Below are positions 53,328-63,059 of a stretch of DNA of 64,000 bases, piece after piece. The stretch is from Endozoicomonas sp965196975 (GTDB lineage Bacteria; Pseudomonadota; Gammaproteobacteria; Pseudomonadales; Endozoicomonadaceae), in contig NZ_OZ239981.1 in NCBI RefSeq assembly GCF_965196975.1, forward strand, positions 2,480,001-2,544,000. Reading direction: 5' to 3'. The translations under genes were made by a program, and so were the position numbers. Within the stretch, counting starts at the first letter, position 1, and every line of letters begins with the position of its first letter. Below the pieces are notes generated by a model that did not search any database, was not told the DNA's origin, and saw nothing but the letters and a program-made list of their open reading frames with translations.

Positions 53328-54218
53328 TTAATCTTCGGAAATAAGGTTCTCAAACTGTATTGCAGGACGACCAGCAATTATATTCAGATAAGAACCAATA
53401 TTATGTGCCAGTAACTTCCGAGCGATACGTGATGTCATATGCCATCTATCTCGACAATGGCACTTTTCTATTTCAAAGCGCTCTGTCAATTGACCTATCA
53501 CTGTTTCTATTCTCCGTCGTACCCGTAATACCAGCTTTACAAACGACTTCGGACGTTCATCTTGCATGTTTTTTCTCAGTGGCGTCTGAAGACCAATACC
53601 TAATTCCTGACAATCAGCTTTAAACTCAGGCCTTATATAGCCCTTATCGCCAAGCAAGAGGCCAGAAATGGTCTCGAGCATGTCATAGGCTGCATCACGC
53701 TCATCTACGTTCGCTGCGGTCAGAGTAAAACCCACAGGAATCCCTCGTGCTTCAACCAGCAAATGCCCCTGAAAGCCATAGAACTTCTTGTCCTTGGAAG
53801 CGCAGTAACCATAACCAGCCTCAGCTTTAAAGATACGGCTCTGTGGTGCACGGGTTCTGACGACAACATCAATCGGAAAACCATCGATTAAATGGATATC
53901 TGCATTATCTGCATGCATCATCTGGACTATACGAATTTGCAGTCGTTGTTTCACATGCCATAAGTTGGCGGCCTGTTTGACAAATGCCGAGCGTGAAGGA
54001 ATGTCAGGAAACAGGTGTCGCCAGTGTCGGGTAAAATACTTCCAAATCTCAGTGTCCTTATGATGCCCAAGCCATTCACCGACAACTTCCATGGTGATCG
54101 CTTCACTATCAGTGAGCTTTGGTGGAAACCCTCGAAGTCGCAGTGGTACAGGAAAAAGCTCTTTTACCAAATCGTCGATCAAGCAGTAGACTGTAGTGAT
54201 AAACTCTTCAACGGGCAT
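53328..54218 (-). CDS. IS982-family transposase, intact copy
   Basis: A 296-residue transposase starting MPVEEFITTVYCLIDDLV with AAGAAGG upstream. The catalytic region runs from IHLIDGFPIDVV (first Asp) through LLGDKGYIRPEF (second) to IETVIGQLTERFEIEKCHC (Glu). The A-run that is seven long in copy 1 is six here, so the frame is open. This copy could mobilise both elements. Confidence 0.92.
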   Translation of the reverse strand: MPVEEFITTVYCLIDDLVKELFPVPLRLRGFPPKLTDSEAITMEVVGEWLGHHKDTEIWKYFTRHWRHLFPDIPSRSAFVKQAANLWHVKQRLQIRIVQMMHADNADIHLIDGFPIDVVVRTRAPQSRIFKAEAGYGYCASKDKKFYGFQGHLLVEARGIPVGFTLTAANVDERDAAYDMLETISGLLLGDKGYIRPEFKADCQELGIGLQTPLRKNMQDERPKSFVKLVLRVRRRIETVIGQLTERFEIEKCHCRDRWHMTSRIARKLLAHNIGSYLNIIAGRPAIQFENLISED

Positions 54219-54914
54219 GACTGAAACCTTCTTTGCTTTCTACTGCTTTTAATAGCAGAAAGCAGGATCAGTCATGTCTCCTTATGCAAACCTAAAAGTC
54301 GCACATGGCGTAAAAAATACCCCCATGATCACCCCACACTCTATTGTGCAAGAACAGAAATAACCGAAGAAACGTGTAATATAACCGTTGGAAACTCTCC
54401 CCTATTTACAAAACCTCCTTCATTTGCCAATGCTCTTGTGCAGAGTATCGCTGGGGGTAATACTATGGTGTTTAACAAAGCAGCTCGTGACCTTATAGTC
54501 GAGTCGTCATATAATACAGAGATTGTGTCACATGATTGGTGGTGTTACCAAATCATATCGGGGGCTGGAGGTACCGTTATTTACGATAGAGAGCCTTGCC
54601 TGAAGTATAGGCAGCACTCGAAAAATCTAGTTGGTGCAAACATGAGTTGGAAGTCACGTATTATTCGCTTACACGGTTTGCTGAAAGGTCGGTTCCGCGA
54701 CTGGAATGACATAAATATTTCAGCGCTTGTAAAAAACAAGGCACTGCTCACCCGTCAAAATCAGGCTAATCTTGAGAATTTTATAAAAGCCCGTAACTCA
54801 AGTTTTTTCAGAAGACTTCTTTTATTTATTCGTTCTGGAATCTATAGGCAGACACTTTTAGGCAACCTTGGATTACTCTTAGGTATAACCATCAACAAAG
54901 TTTAGAATCATTAA

Positions 54915-55068
54915 TTCTATGAAATCCCAAATATTAAGGATGTAGACGACTCCTGCTTACCTGACATATTCAACAATCACAGCCCGCGATCAATGTTCAA
55001 AGACCTCAACCCCCGCCCAGAACCTCGTTTCTATTCCAATAAAATGGACATGGTGCACACATGCAATA
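54915..55068 (+). other. Open frame without a start, possible gene remnant
   Basis: After the glycosyltransferase stop a frame stays open for about 50 codons (YEIPNIKDVDDSCLPDIFN and onward) into ISKra4 copy 2. Rejoined across the IS it ends 13 bases inside the next gene. It may be the tail of a deleted glycan gene. Confidence 0.28.
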
Positions 55069-56459
55069 GGGTGCTCTCTCAATTTGATAACTGACTCATA
55101 GGTTAGCTTCAACCTTTCCAGTCATGAACTCAGACCAAAGTTGTTCCCAGCGCCCCTTACTCTGGATCAGTGCTCTTGTTGTCAAAAGCACTTCCGCTCC
55201 TGTTGCTTTCCACCTCATTCCAGAACCACATAATCGTTGCTTTACCAGAGTCTTACAAGCCGCTTCAGTAACTCCTGAACCTATTGGCCAATGGCGTTTA
55301 AGCGCCTGATGATAATTCATTAACTGGTGATTGTTTGTAAAATAGCTCACAGCTTTGTAGCGCTTCTCTGTCAGTGCGATTGTCTTTTTCGGGAGCTCGG
55401 CTGATTCAATTTCCTGAAGGATTTTTTTGGCTGCTCCACGCTTGTTTTTCAAACTATGTAGCCTGTCTTCAAGCCACTGGTGTCGCTTCGCCTTACTGGT
55501 TGGAAACAGTGCTTCCGCTGCTCCAGCTAAATATTCAGATGCATGATAAAAATCGAGTATCTGCCCAGAGGTATGTTGTTTCAAATAACTCCAGTTTTCT
55601 CTAGCCCCGTCAGCTACCCCGATGTATGTGGCATTTGGGTAGAGTCGTTTTAGATCTGCAATCTCCTCGTCGAGCTTGCTCATAAAGCTTTGTTTACCAT
55701 ACTCTGGCGAACTGGCTGTATATATCGTGTGGAGCCTGTCTCCATCTGCAGAATATAGGCTCAATGTCCCACACATGGCTTCCCTCCAGCCTTCTTCACA
55801 AAGCAGCATGCAGGTTCCATCCAGACCAATGGCTATTGTTTCAACAGGCTCTTTTAGTGGAGGAAGGTGGTAGTGAGTGTCTTGCTGGTCTTCAATTAAT
55901 GCACCTACTCTGTCCGATAAATGCTTGATATAAGAATTTGAAAGCGTCCTTTGATGGTTGGTCTCAAAATCTTCTTTTACCGCAGGCGCTGGCATCTGGC
56001 TGTATTTCCAGGCGATAGACTTGGCAAATTTGGGGGTAGCTGAACCAATAATACCGGCACGAAGATCAAGTGCTGCCAGAGTACTGCCACCTCTGACACC
56101 CTGATATACGGAGCGCTCCAAAGGTATACGACCGTATAAGGTTTCATAGTGCTTAAGAACCTTTCCTTTGTAGTTCCACTTCTGCTGATTAACGACGATA
56201 GGTTCTTTATTGGGTGATTCAAATAGCCCCAATAACTCTTTTGTTCCAAGCTGCCCGGCTTCATTGAGTGCACGCTGTAAACTATCTTCAAGATTCAGCA
56301 TGTTGCCTGAATCTATAGAAACTTCAATTTGCAAAACGATGCTTTTGGTAGAGCTGGAAATAACAGAAGCGGGCATGACAGTTAACTATTATGAGTGGTG
56401 TTCCCATAGTAGCTGTGAAAATAGAGCACTATTGTTTCAATCATTCAGAGAGAGCACCC
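55069..56459 (-). mobile_element. ISKra4-family element, copy 2 (1391 bp)
   Basis: Inverted ends GGGTGCTCTCTC and an 8-bp duplication ATGCAATA (55061-55068 and 56460-56467). The duplication begins with the start codon of the downstream oxygenase gene. Confidence 0.95.
55096..56376 (-). CDS. ISKra4-family transposase, copy 2
   Basis: A 426-residue intact transposase, identical to that at 35540. Confidence 0.92.
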   Translation of the reverse strand: MPASVISSSTKSIVLQIEVSIDSGNMLNLEDSLQRALNEAGQLGTKELLGLFESPNKEPIVVNQQKWNYKGKVLKHYETLYGRIPLERSVYQGVRGGSTLAALDLRAGIIGSATPKFAKSIAWKYSQMPAPAVKEDFETNHQRTLSNSYIKHLSDRVGALIEDQQDTHYHLPPLKEPVETIAIGLDGTCMLLCEEGWREAMCGTLSLYSADGDRLHTIYTASSPEYGKQSFMSKLDEEIADLKRLYPNATYIGVADGARENWSYLKQHTSGQILDFYHASEYLAGAAEALFPTSKAKRHQWLEDRLHSLKNKRGAAKKILQEIESAELPKKTIALTEKRYKAVSYFTNNHQLMNYHQALKRHWPIGSGVTEAACKTLVKQRLCGSGMRWKATGAEVLLTTRALIQSKGRWEQLWSEFMTGKVEANL

Positions 56460-57245
56460 ATGCAATATGTAAAAACTTTAGAGTTAACAAAATCTAAAAT
56501 CATGAATTACCATAATGCCAAACCATTCAGGCACCTAATTATAGATAATTTTTTCACAGAAAAAACAGCAAAAAAATTATGCAGATCTTTCCCCGATTAC
56601 AATGAGGATATATGGCATATTTATAACAATGCAATAGAAAACAAAAAAACAATTAATAATTGGAATATTTTCAATGATATCCAATATAACATTTTTACCG
56701 AAATGAATAGCTCAGAATTTGTAAATTCATTATCTAAACTTTGTGGCTGCAATATAATTGCTGATCCAGGGCTTCATGGGGCTGGCTTGCATATTCATGG
56801 TGATGGAGGAAATCTAAACCCTCATTTAGATTACTCTTTACACCCAAAAACCAAGTTACAAAGAAAAATAAATATCATTGTTTATATTGAGGAAGATTAT
56901 AAGGAAAGCTTTGGTGGGCAACTAGGATTTTGGCAGCACTGTTCAAAAAGTAAGATATATGGAAAACTGATAAAGGAGATAACTCCTGCCTTCAATAGAT
57001 GCGTAATTTTTGATACAACCCAAAACTCCTGGCATGGCATGTCAAAACCTTTAAGGCTTCCATCAGGGAAGTACCGAAAAAGCATTGCCATGTATTACAT
57101 GCAGAAACCTGCTACAAATGTTGAAACTAGAAGCAGAGCTTTATTTGCCCCCCGGAAAGACCAAATGAATGACTCAAAAGTTTTGAGTCTTATAGAAAAA
57201 AGATCAAATGAAGCTACTGTGAGCGAAGTGTATGAAGATCACTGA
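56460..57245 (+). CDS. 2OG-Fe(II) oxygenase, start codon abutting ISKra4
   Basis: A 261-residue protein with the double-stranded beta-helix ligands His122 and Asp124 (NPHLDYSLH), the distal His192 (NSWHGMS) and the 2-oxoglutarate-binding Arg206 (KYRKSIAMYY). Such enzymes occur in sugar-biosynthesis clusters and may hydroxylate or modify a glycan or its precursor. ISKra4 copy 2 inserted exactly at the ATG, which is kept in the duplication, but the native ribosome-binding site lies on the far side. A longer frame opens at an ATG inside the IS (56391) and would add 23 residues in frame. It is visibly AT-rich compared with the core genes. Confidence 0.82.
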   Translation: MQYVKTLELTKSKIMNYHNAKPFRHLIIDNFFTEKTAKKLCRSFPDYNEDIWHIYNNAIENKKTINNWNIFNDIQYNIFTEMNSSEFVNSLSKLCGCNIIADPGLHGAGLHIHGDGGNLNPHLDYSLHPKTKLQRKINIIVYIEEDYKESFGGQLGFWQHCSKSKIYGKLIKEITPAFNRCVIFDTTQNSWHGMSKPLRLPSGKYRKSIAMYYMQKPATNVETRSRALFAPRKDQMNDSKVLSLIEKRSNEATVSEVYEDH

Positions 57246-58014
57246 TTTTTTTTATTACTAATCAAAGAGATCATAAAGAAAATAGCTTTACTGTATTCAA
57301 TTATTTCAGACCTTTTTTTTAAGATCAGAAATATTAAAATATCAAAATCTTATTTAATGAATGGAGATTTAAAAAGTGAGAGCACACATATTTTAATCTA
57401 CGCTACGTACCTTGCCGAGAATAAAAAAAACATAATAAATTATCACCTTAATATATTTAATAGTATATTTGATGAAGTTGTACTTATAAATAACTCAGAT
57501 GATTTCAAAACAGCACACAAATTGACAAAAGATTTGAAGGCCAGCGTTATAATTAATCGCTACAATTCCGGACGTGATATTGGAGCCTATAAAGAGGGGT
57601 ATTCCTATATCTACAATAAAATTGATTCATTAGCTTCGTTAAAAAAAATCACATTTATAAATGACTCAATAATAATAGTTGACAGAAATTTACTAGATTT
57701 ATTTTCTAAAATAGAACTATTTGGGTGTAGCTATCATGGTAGTACGTATGCTCTCTCACCTTATTTTCACGGTCAGAGTTTTCTTTTCTCTTTTTCAATA
57801 AACCTATTCAAGCGCCATGAAATCAACGAGTTTTTCAAATATTATCGATTAGTGAATTCTAGACATAATGCTGTTTACAAAGGAGAACTAGGTCTATTTA
57901 AAGCAATACAATCTACCAATTGTGAGACAATTTTCAATTATGATCCATTAAATATTTTCACCCTAAAAGATAATGAATACTCTTCATTCATCGAGAAGAT
58001 TCCTTTAAATATTC

Positions 58015-59613
58015 GTAACTATTCAGCACCCTTCATATAAATCTGGAATTTTCTGATTTTTCGACCATCATCTTATACTCAATTTTTCTAACAAATCTCC
58101 AGTATGGAACCAGACTTCCCAGCTACTCCGTTTACCGAAGCTCTCCTTAAAGAGAATGAAGAGCTTCGGACCGAGAATGCGCTTTTACGGGAACGTTGCA
58201 GCGAACTGGAAGAAAGGGTTAATAAAAACAGTCAAAACAGTAGTAAGCCACCATCGTCAGATGGTTATCAAAAGCCCAGTAAAAAAGGGAGTGATAAAGG
58301 TGATACATCTTCCAAAGAAGCCCCCTGCTCCTCACAGGAAACACCGAACCCCAAAAGCCTTAGACCATCTTCAGGCAATAAACCAGGTGGCCAGAAAGGT
58401 CATCAAGGCTCTTGTTTGAGACGTGTCGCCTTACCCGATTATGTCAGGCATCTGAAGGTTGAAAAATGTTGCTGTTGCCAGTCTTCGCTTATCGATATTA
58501 AACCCACCAAATACATTGAGCGACAGGTTTTTGATCCAGGTAGACCCGGAGAATTTGAAGTTACCGCGTACTGGGCAGACGTTAAAGTATGTCCTTGTGG
58601 TAAACGGAACACCGCTGAGTTTCCCCAAGGAGTGAAAGCCGCTGCTCAATACGGAGAAGTGACTCAGGCAATGGCTGTTCATTTAAACCAGTATCACTTC
58701 ATCCCATATCACCGGGTGTCTGAGTATTTCAATACTATTTATTGCATGAGTGTCAGCGCAGGCTCTGTTGCCAATTTTGTTGCCTATACCCATGAGAACC
58801 TGGCCTCTACTGAGCAGAGTATCCGCGATGCTTTACAAGAAAGTCCGGTTGCAGGAGCGGATGAAACTGGCATGCGGGTTGACGGTTCACTGTGGTGGTT
58901 ACACATTATGCGAGATGACCAATGGACGCTTTACTACCTCTCAGAAAGGCGAGGTTGTGAAGCAATGGATGCAATGGGCATCCTGCTGACTTTTGCAGGC
59001 ATTCTGGTTCACGATCATTGGAAGTCCTACTTTGCCTATGCGGCAGTGCATGTGCTTTGTAATGCCCATCATCTGAGAGAGCTTCAGGGAGTTGTCGATA
59101 GGGATGCGAATAAGCTGGCTCTGCGGCTGATGAAATTGCTTACGCTCTCCTTGCACTTCTGCAAGAAATACAAAGCAGCCGGTCTGACTCAAATGCCTGG
59201 TGCAATACAGCTTCGCATTGAGACGATATACGACCAAATCCTTCAAAGGGCTCTCACGAAGGAAACCGCTTATATGGAAAAACAACGACAGGTGCTTGGA
59301 CGTAAGAAGGTCAGGAATACCAAGGCCTACAACCTGTTCAAAAGGCTTATTGAGTTTAAGGTTGAAACGTTGCGCTTCATGTCGGACTTTTCAATTCCCT
59401 TCGATAACAATGGCAGTGAACGTGATGCCAGGATGGCCAAACTTAAGCAGAAGATCTCAGGCTGCTTCAGAAGCGAAGACGGAGGTACCATGTTTACCCG
59501 AATCCGAAGCTATTTATCATCTGCTAAAAAGCAGGGGTTGAACATATTTCAGGCGCTTCTTAAAGCGGTTCGAAATTACAACAATACGCCTTTGCTGGGT
59601 GCTGAATAGTTAC
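58015..59613 (+). mobile_element. IS66-family element, copy 4 (1599 bp)
   Basis: Perfect 17-bp ends and an 8-bp duplication AAATATTC (58007-58014 and 59614-59621). It interrupts the RgpF-like gene. Confidence 0.95.
58104..59609 (+). CDS. tnpC: IS66-family transposase, copy 4
   Basis: A 501-residue intact transposase. One residue differs from copy 1 (Leu instead of Trp in the segment LTLSLHFCKK). The catalytic residues are unchanged. Confidence 0.95.
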   Translation: MEPDFPATPFTEALLKENEELRTENALLRERCSELEERVNKNSQNSSKPPSSDGYQKPSKKGSDKGDTSSKEAPCSSQETPNPKSLRPSSGNKPGGQKGHQGSCLRRVALPDYVRHLKVEKCCCCQSSLIDIKPTKYIERQVFDPGRPGEFEVTAYWADVKVCPCGKRNTAEFPQGVKAAAQYGEVTQAMAVHLNQYHFIPYHRVSEYFNTIYCMSVSAGSVANFVAYTHENLASTEQSIRDALQESPVAGADETGMRVDGSLWWLHIMRDDQWTLYYLSERRGCEAMDAMGILLTFAGILVHDHWKSYFAYAAVHVLCNAHHLRELQGVVDRDANKLALRLMKLLTLSLHFCKKYKAAGLTQMPGAIQLRIETIYDQILQRALTKETAYMEKQRQVLGRKKVRNTKAYNLFKRLIEFKVETLRFMSDFSIPFDNNGSERDARMAKLKQKISGCFRSEDGGTMFTRIRSYLSSAKKQGLNIFQALLKAVRNYNNTPLLGAE

Positions 59614-61257
59614 AAATATTCTAAAAATCATCATCAACAATATTTATACAGATCACAAAGAGCAATTCAACCAAACCATTGACAAAAAAACTAAAACCAT
59701 AATTAACAATAATATTGAAACAGAGCTATTAGCAGAGCTTAAAGGAATGGTAATAGCTTATGATTTAGGCCTTTTCCTTGCCAACGCCAAGAAATTACCT
59801 TTCATCAAATTTGATTTAGTAAGAAAAAACAAAGCAGATTGTTTTGCTTACCTATCTTACTTAAAAGAAACCATTGACAATGAAAGTGTTTTTTTAACAA
59901 TGCAAAATGAGCTTCTAAAAAATGGAGTATATAAAGACCTTAGAATAATAGAAAAAATCAAAATACACCTAGGCCTAAGTTAATATTTAATCCTACCTAA
60001 GAGTCATTAACGAATGAAAATTAGATGCCCAGTTTGTAAGAAAATTGCAAAAAACAATGAAAAGCCTTTCACCACAATAAACCCTGAAACATTGTATATA
60101 TACAGAAATAACAATGAAACCAGCACTAATTATTACAAATGCCAATTCTGTAATTCGTTAATATCTGATTTTTTTGACGAAAACATATACTTAAAAAACT
60201 CTAAGCATGATAATCAGTCGATATCAGAGTCATTACACAACCCTTTTATAAGGCATTACATTGAATGCGGAGCAGGTATTGATTTTATGCTTACTCCAAT
60301 AATATCAACCATTGACATCAAAAATATAAATTCTTACCTTGAAGTAGGCTGCGGCTTTGGATTCAATCTAGACTTCTTAAAATTTCATAATAAAAAAATA
60401 AATCTAAAGGGAATGGAGGCTGCTGATTATGGTTCTGTTGGGGCTTCTTCTCTTGAGCTACCGATTAGCAATGAGTATTTAGTTTCTAAAAATAAAAAAA
60501 ATGAAAAATACGACTTAATATATAGTTCAGAAGTAATTGAACACGTAAGTGACCCTGAAAACTTTTTGCGCTTACAACTTGAGTATCTAAACAAAGGCGG
60601 TATTATTGCATTTACGACTCCAAATGCCGAATATGTAGTACCAGGAGCCAAAGATGCTATTACAACATCTGTTTTATCACCAGGCTTTCATGCATTTGTT
60701 ATGTCTCCAAAGTCAATAAGAATGATACTTTCCAAATTTAAGATTAGAAATTATAAAATTTTTAAGGAAAATGAAAGACTAATAGTATTTCTGTCATATG
60801 ATTTTGATGTAAAAAAAATCGAACTTGTGAAAAACAGATCAAATTATTTAGATTACTTAAAATATAGATCAAATATTTTTTTAAGCGGCCCACTTGGGCT
60901 TGGTTTTAACTTTAGATTATTTAAAGAATTAGTTAACACTGGCGCATATAATTCTGCTCTAAATTCACTGGATACTATAGAAAACATACTATTTAATGAA
61001 TATAACATTGATATCAGAAATATAAATATTGATAGTCTGAAATCATGTAAAAATATATCCAGCATCATTAATTCAGGATTTTCTATCATAGGTCCATTAC
61101 TTTATTTTAAAGGATTCCTAAACTACGTCAGCGGAGATCACAACACATCAAGTACTCTTCTGAATTTATCAAAAGAGTGGATTCATAAATTCGATATAGT
61201 AGCCAAGGCAATAAATCAGGAGGGAGAAGGTTTAATTTCTGCAATTGATTTTCATAT

Positions 61258-62648
61258 GGGTGCTCTCTCAATTTGATAACTGACTCATAGGTTAGCTTCA
61301 ACCTTTCCAGTCATGAACTCAGACCAAAGTTGTTCCCAGCGCCCCTTACTCTGGATCAGTGCTCTTGTTGTCAAAAGCACTTCCGCTCCTGTTGCTTTCC
61401 ACCTCATTCCAGAACCACATAATCGTTGCTTTACCAGAGTCTTACAAGCCGCTTCAGTAACTCCTGAACCTATTGGCCAATGGCGTTTAAGCGCCTGATG
61501 ATAATTCATTAACTGGTGATTGTTTGTAAAATAGCTCACAGCTTTGTAGCGCTTCTCTGTCAGTGCGATTGTCTTTTTCGGGAGCTCGGCTGATTCAATT
61601 TCCTGAAGGATTTTTTTGGCTGCTCCACGCTTGTTTTTCAAACTATGTAGCCTGTCTTCAAGCCACTGGTGTCGCTTCGCCTTACTGGTTGGAAACAGTG
61701 CTTCCGCTGCTCCAGCTAAATATTCAGATGCATGATAAAAATCGAGTATCTGCCCAGAGGTATGTTGTTTCAAATAACTCCAGTTTTCTCTAGCCCCGTC
61801 AGCTACCCCGATGTATGTGGCATTTGGGTAGAGTCGTTTTAGATCTGCAATCTCCTCGTCGAGCTTGCTCATAAAGCTTTGTTTACCATACTCTGGCGAA
61901 CTGGCTGTATATATCGTGTGGAGCCTGTCTCCATCTGCAGAATATAGGCTCAATGTCCCACACATGGCTTCCCTCCAGCCTTCTTCACAAAGCAGCATGC
62001 AGGTTCCATCCAGACCAATGGCTATTGTTTCAACAGGCTCTTTTAGTGGAGGAAGGTGGTAGTGAGTGTCTTGCTGGTCTTCAATTAATGCACCTACTCT
62101 GTCCGATAAATGCTTGATATAAGAATTTGAAAGCGTCCTTTGATGGTTGGTCTCAAAATCTTCTTTTACCGCAGGCGCTGGCATCTGGCTGTATTTCCAG
62201 GCGATAGACTTGGCAAATTTGGGGGTAGCTGAACCAATAATACCGGCACGAAGATCAAGTGCTGCCAGAGTACTGCCACCTCTGACACCCTGATATACGG
62301 AGCGCTCCAAAGGTATACGACCGTATAAGGTTTCATAGTGCTTAAGAACCTTTCCTTTGTAGTTCCACTTCTGCTGATTAACGACGATAGGTTCTTTATT
62401 GGGTGATTCAAATAGCCCCAATAACTCTTTTGTTCCAAGCTGCCCGGCTTCATTGAGTGCACGCTGTAAACTATCTTCAAGATTCAGCATGTTGCCTGAA
62501 TCTATAGAAACTTCAATTTGCAAAACGATGCTTTTGGTAGAGCTGGAAATAACAGAAGCGGGCATGACAGTTAACTATTATGAGTGGTGTTCCCATAGTA
62601 GCTGTGAAAATAGAGCACTATTGTTTCAATCATTCAGAGAGAGCACCC
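61258..62648 (-). mobile_element. ISKra4-family element, copy 3 (1391 bp)
   Basis: Inverted ends GGGTGCTCTCTC with an 8-bp duplication TTTCATAT (61250-61257 and 62649-62656). It interrupts the methyltransferase gene. Confidence 0.95.
61285..62565 (-). CDS. ISKra4-family transposase, copy 3
   Basis: A 426-residue intact transposase, identical to the other two copies in the window. Confidence 0.92.
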   Translation of the reverse strand: MPASVISSSTKSIVLQIEVSIDSGNMLNLEDSLQRALNEAGQLGTKELLGLFESPNKEPIVVNQQKWNYKGKVLKHYETLYGRIPLERSVYQGVRGGSTLAALDLRAGIIGSATPKFAKSIAWKYSQMPAPAVKEDFETNHQRTLSNSYIKHLSDRVGALIEDQQDTHYHLPPLKEPVETIAIGLDGTCMLLCEEGWREAMCGTLSLYSADGDRLHTIYTASSPEYGKQSFMSKLDEEIADLKRLYPNATYIGVADGARENWSYLKQHTSGQILDFYHASEYLAGAAEALFPTSKAKRHQWLEDRLHSLKNKRGAAKKILQEIESAELPKKTIALTEKRYKAVSYFTNNHQLMNYHQALKRHWPIGSGVTEAACKTLVKQRLCGSGMRWKATGAEVLLTTRALIQSKGRWEQLWSEFMTGKVEANL

Positions 62649-63059
62649 TTTCATATAGCAATGATCGAACTTCACCGAGGCAACAACTCTATAGCACACA
62701 ATCTATTTATTGATATTTTATACCACAATGGGTATTCATCTTTTGAAGACGTTCTGAATTCAATACGCAGAAAAATAAGCCTTAAGAATGGGATAATTTA
62801 TACTGTAATAATTCAGCTTAGCGTATCCATGTATAGACTTAATAACATATTAGATTCTAGAAAAATCTTAGATACTATCATAGACTCAGATCCCTTATGT
62901 GAATCATCAAAAAATGCAAAAAATGAAGCAATAAGGTTATACCCTGCTCTATTCTAAAACATTAATAACTCACTGCTACAAATTGATAGCTGCTCTATGA
63001 TAAAGGACGCTACATTTTTTTATCAATCAGGCGTTAGAAATTAAATTAGTTGATATGTG

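Larger units (their letters stand above)
53062..54311 (-). mobile_element. IS982-family element, copy 2 (1250 bp)
   Basis: Same ends as copy 1, inverted. The duplication AAAAAAT is at 53055-53061 and 54312-54318. It interrupts the glycosyltransferase gene. It contains the same 170-bp nested palindrome. Confidence 0.92.
52539..54905 (+). pseudogene. Family 2 glycosyltransferase interrupted by IS982
   Basis: The two parts are 52539-53061 and 54319-54905. Removing the IS and one duplication (AAAAAAT) restores one frame of 369 codons (or 359 from the ATG at 52569). The N-terminal GT-A domain shows IILGYYNGEDYISDQLESIF, FIFDDASN and the metal-binding FAFSDQDDIWHHKKI. The C-terminal half resumes with YPHDHPTLYCARTEIT and has GGNTMVFNKAA, SHDWWCYQI and YRQHSKNLVG, as in rhamnosyltransferase-like enzymes. 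The present N-terminal fragment ends a few codons into the IS. The gene is probably inactive. Confidence 0.88.
57357..59983 (+). pseudogene. RgpF-like glycosyltransferase interrupted by IS66
   Basis: The parts are 57357-58014 and 59622-59983. Rejoining with one copy of AAATATTC restores 339 codons without a stop. The sequence resembles the rhamnan-synthesis RgpF family: ILIYATYLAENKKNI, VVLINNSDD, the typical NSGRDIGAYKEG and TFINDSIIIVDR. Family members transfer deoxyhexoses to a growing cell-surface polysaccharide. The C-terminal part (ELLAELKGMVIAYDLGLFL) is now cut off, so the enzyme is probably lost. Confidence 0.85.
60014..62957 (+). pseudogene. Class I SAM methyltransferase with zinc-binding N-terminus, interrupted by ISKra4
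   Basis: The parts are 60014-61257 and 62657-62957. Rejoining with one copy of TTTCATAT restores 514 codons. The N-terminus has two Cys pairs (Cys5/8 CPVC and Cys43/46 CQFC), probably a zinc ribbon. The methyltransferase core has YLEVGCGFGFNLDF (motif I), LIYSSEVIEHVSDPENFL and GGIIAFTTPN. The C-terminal part after about residue 300 is helical and may be a repeat domain; the IS removes its last 100 residues. The methyltransferase core is intact in the left part, so partial function is possible. Methylation of a sugar nucleotide or a glycan end is a likely role. Confidence 0.85.
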
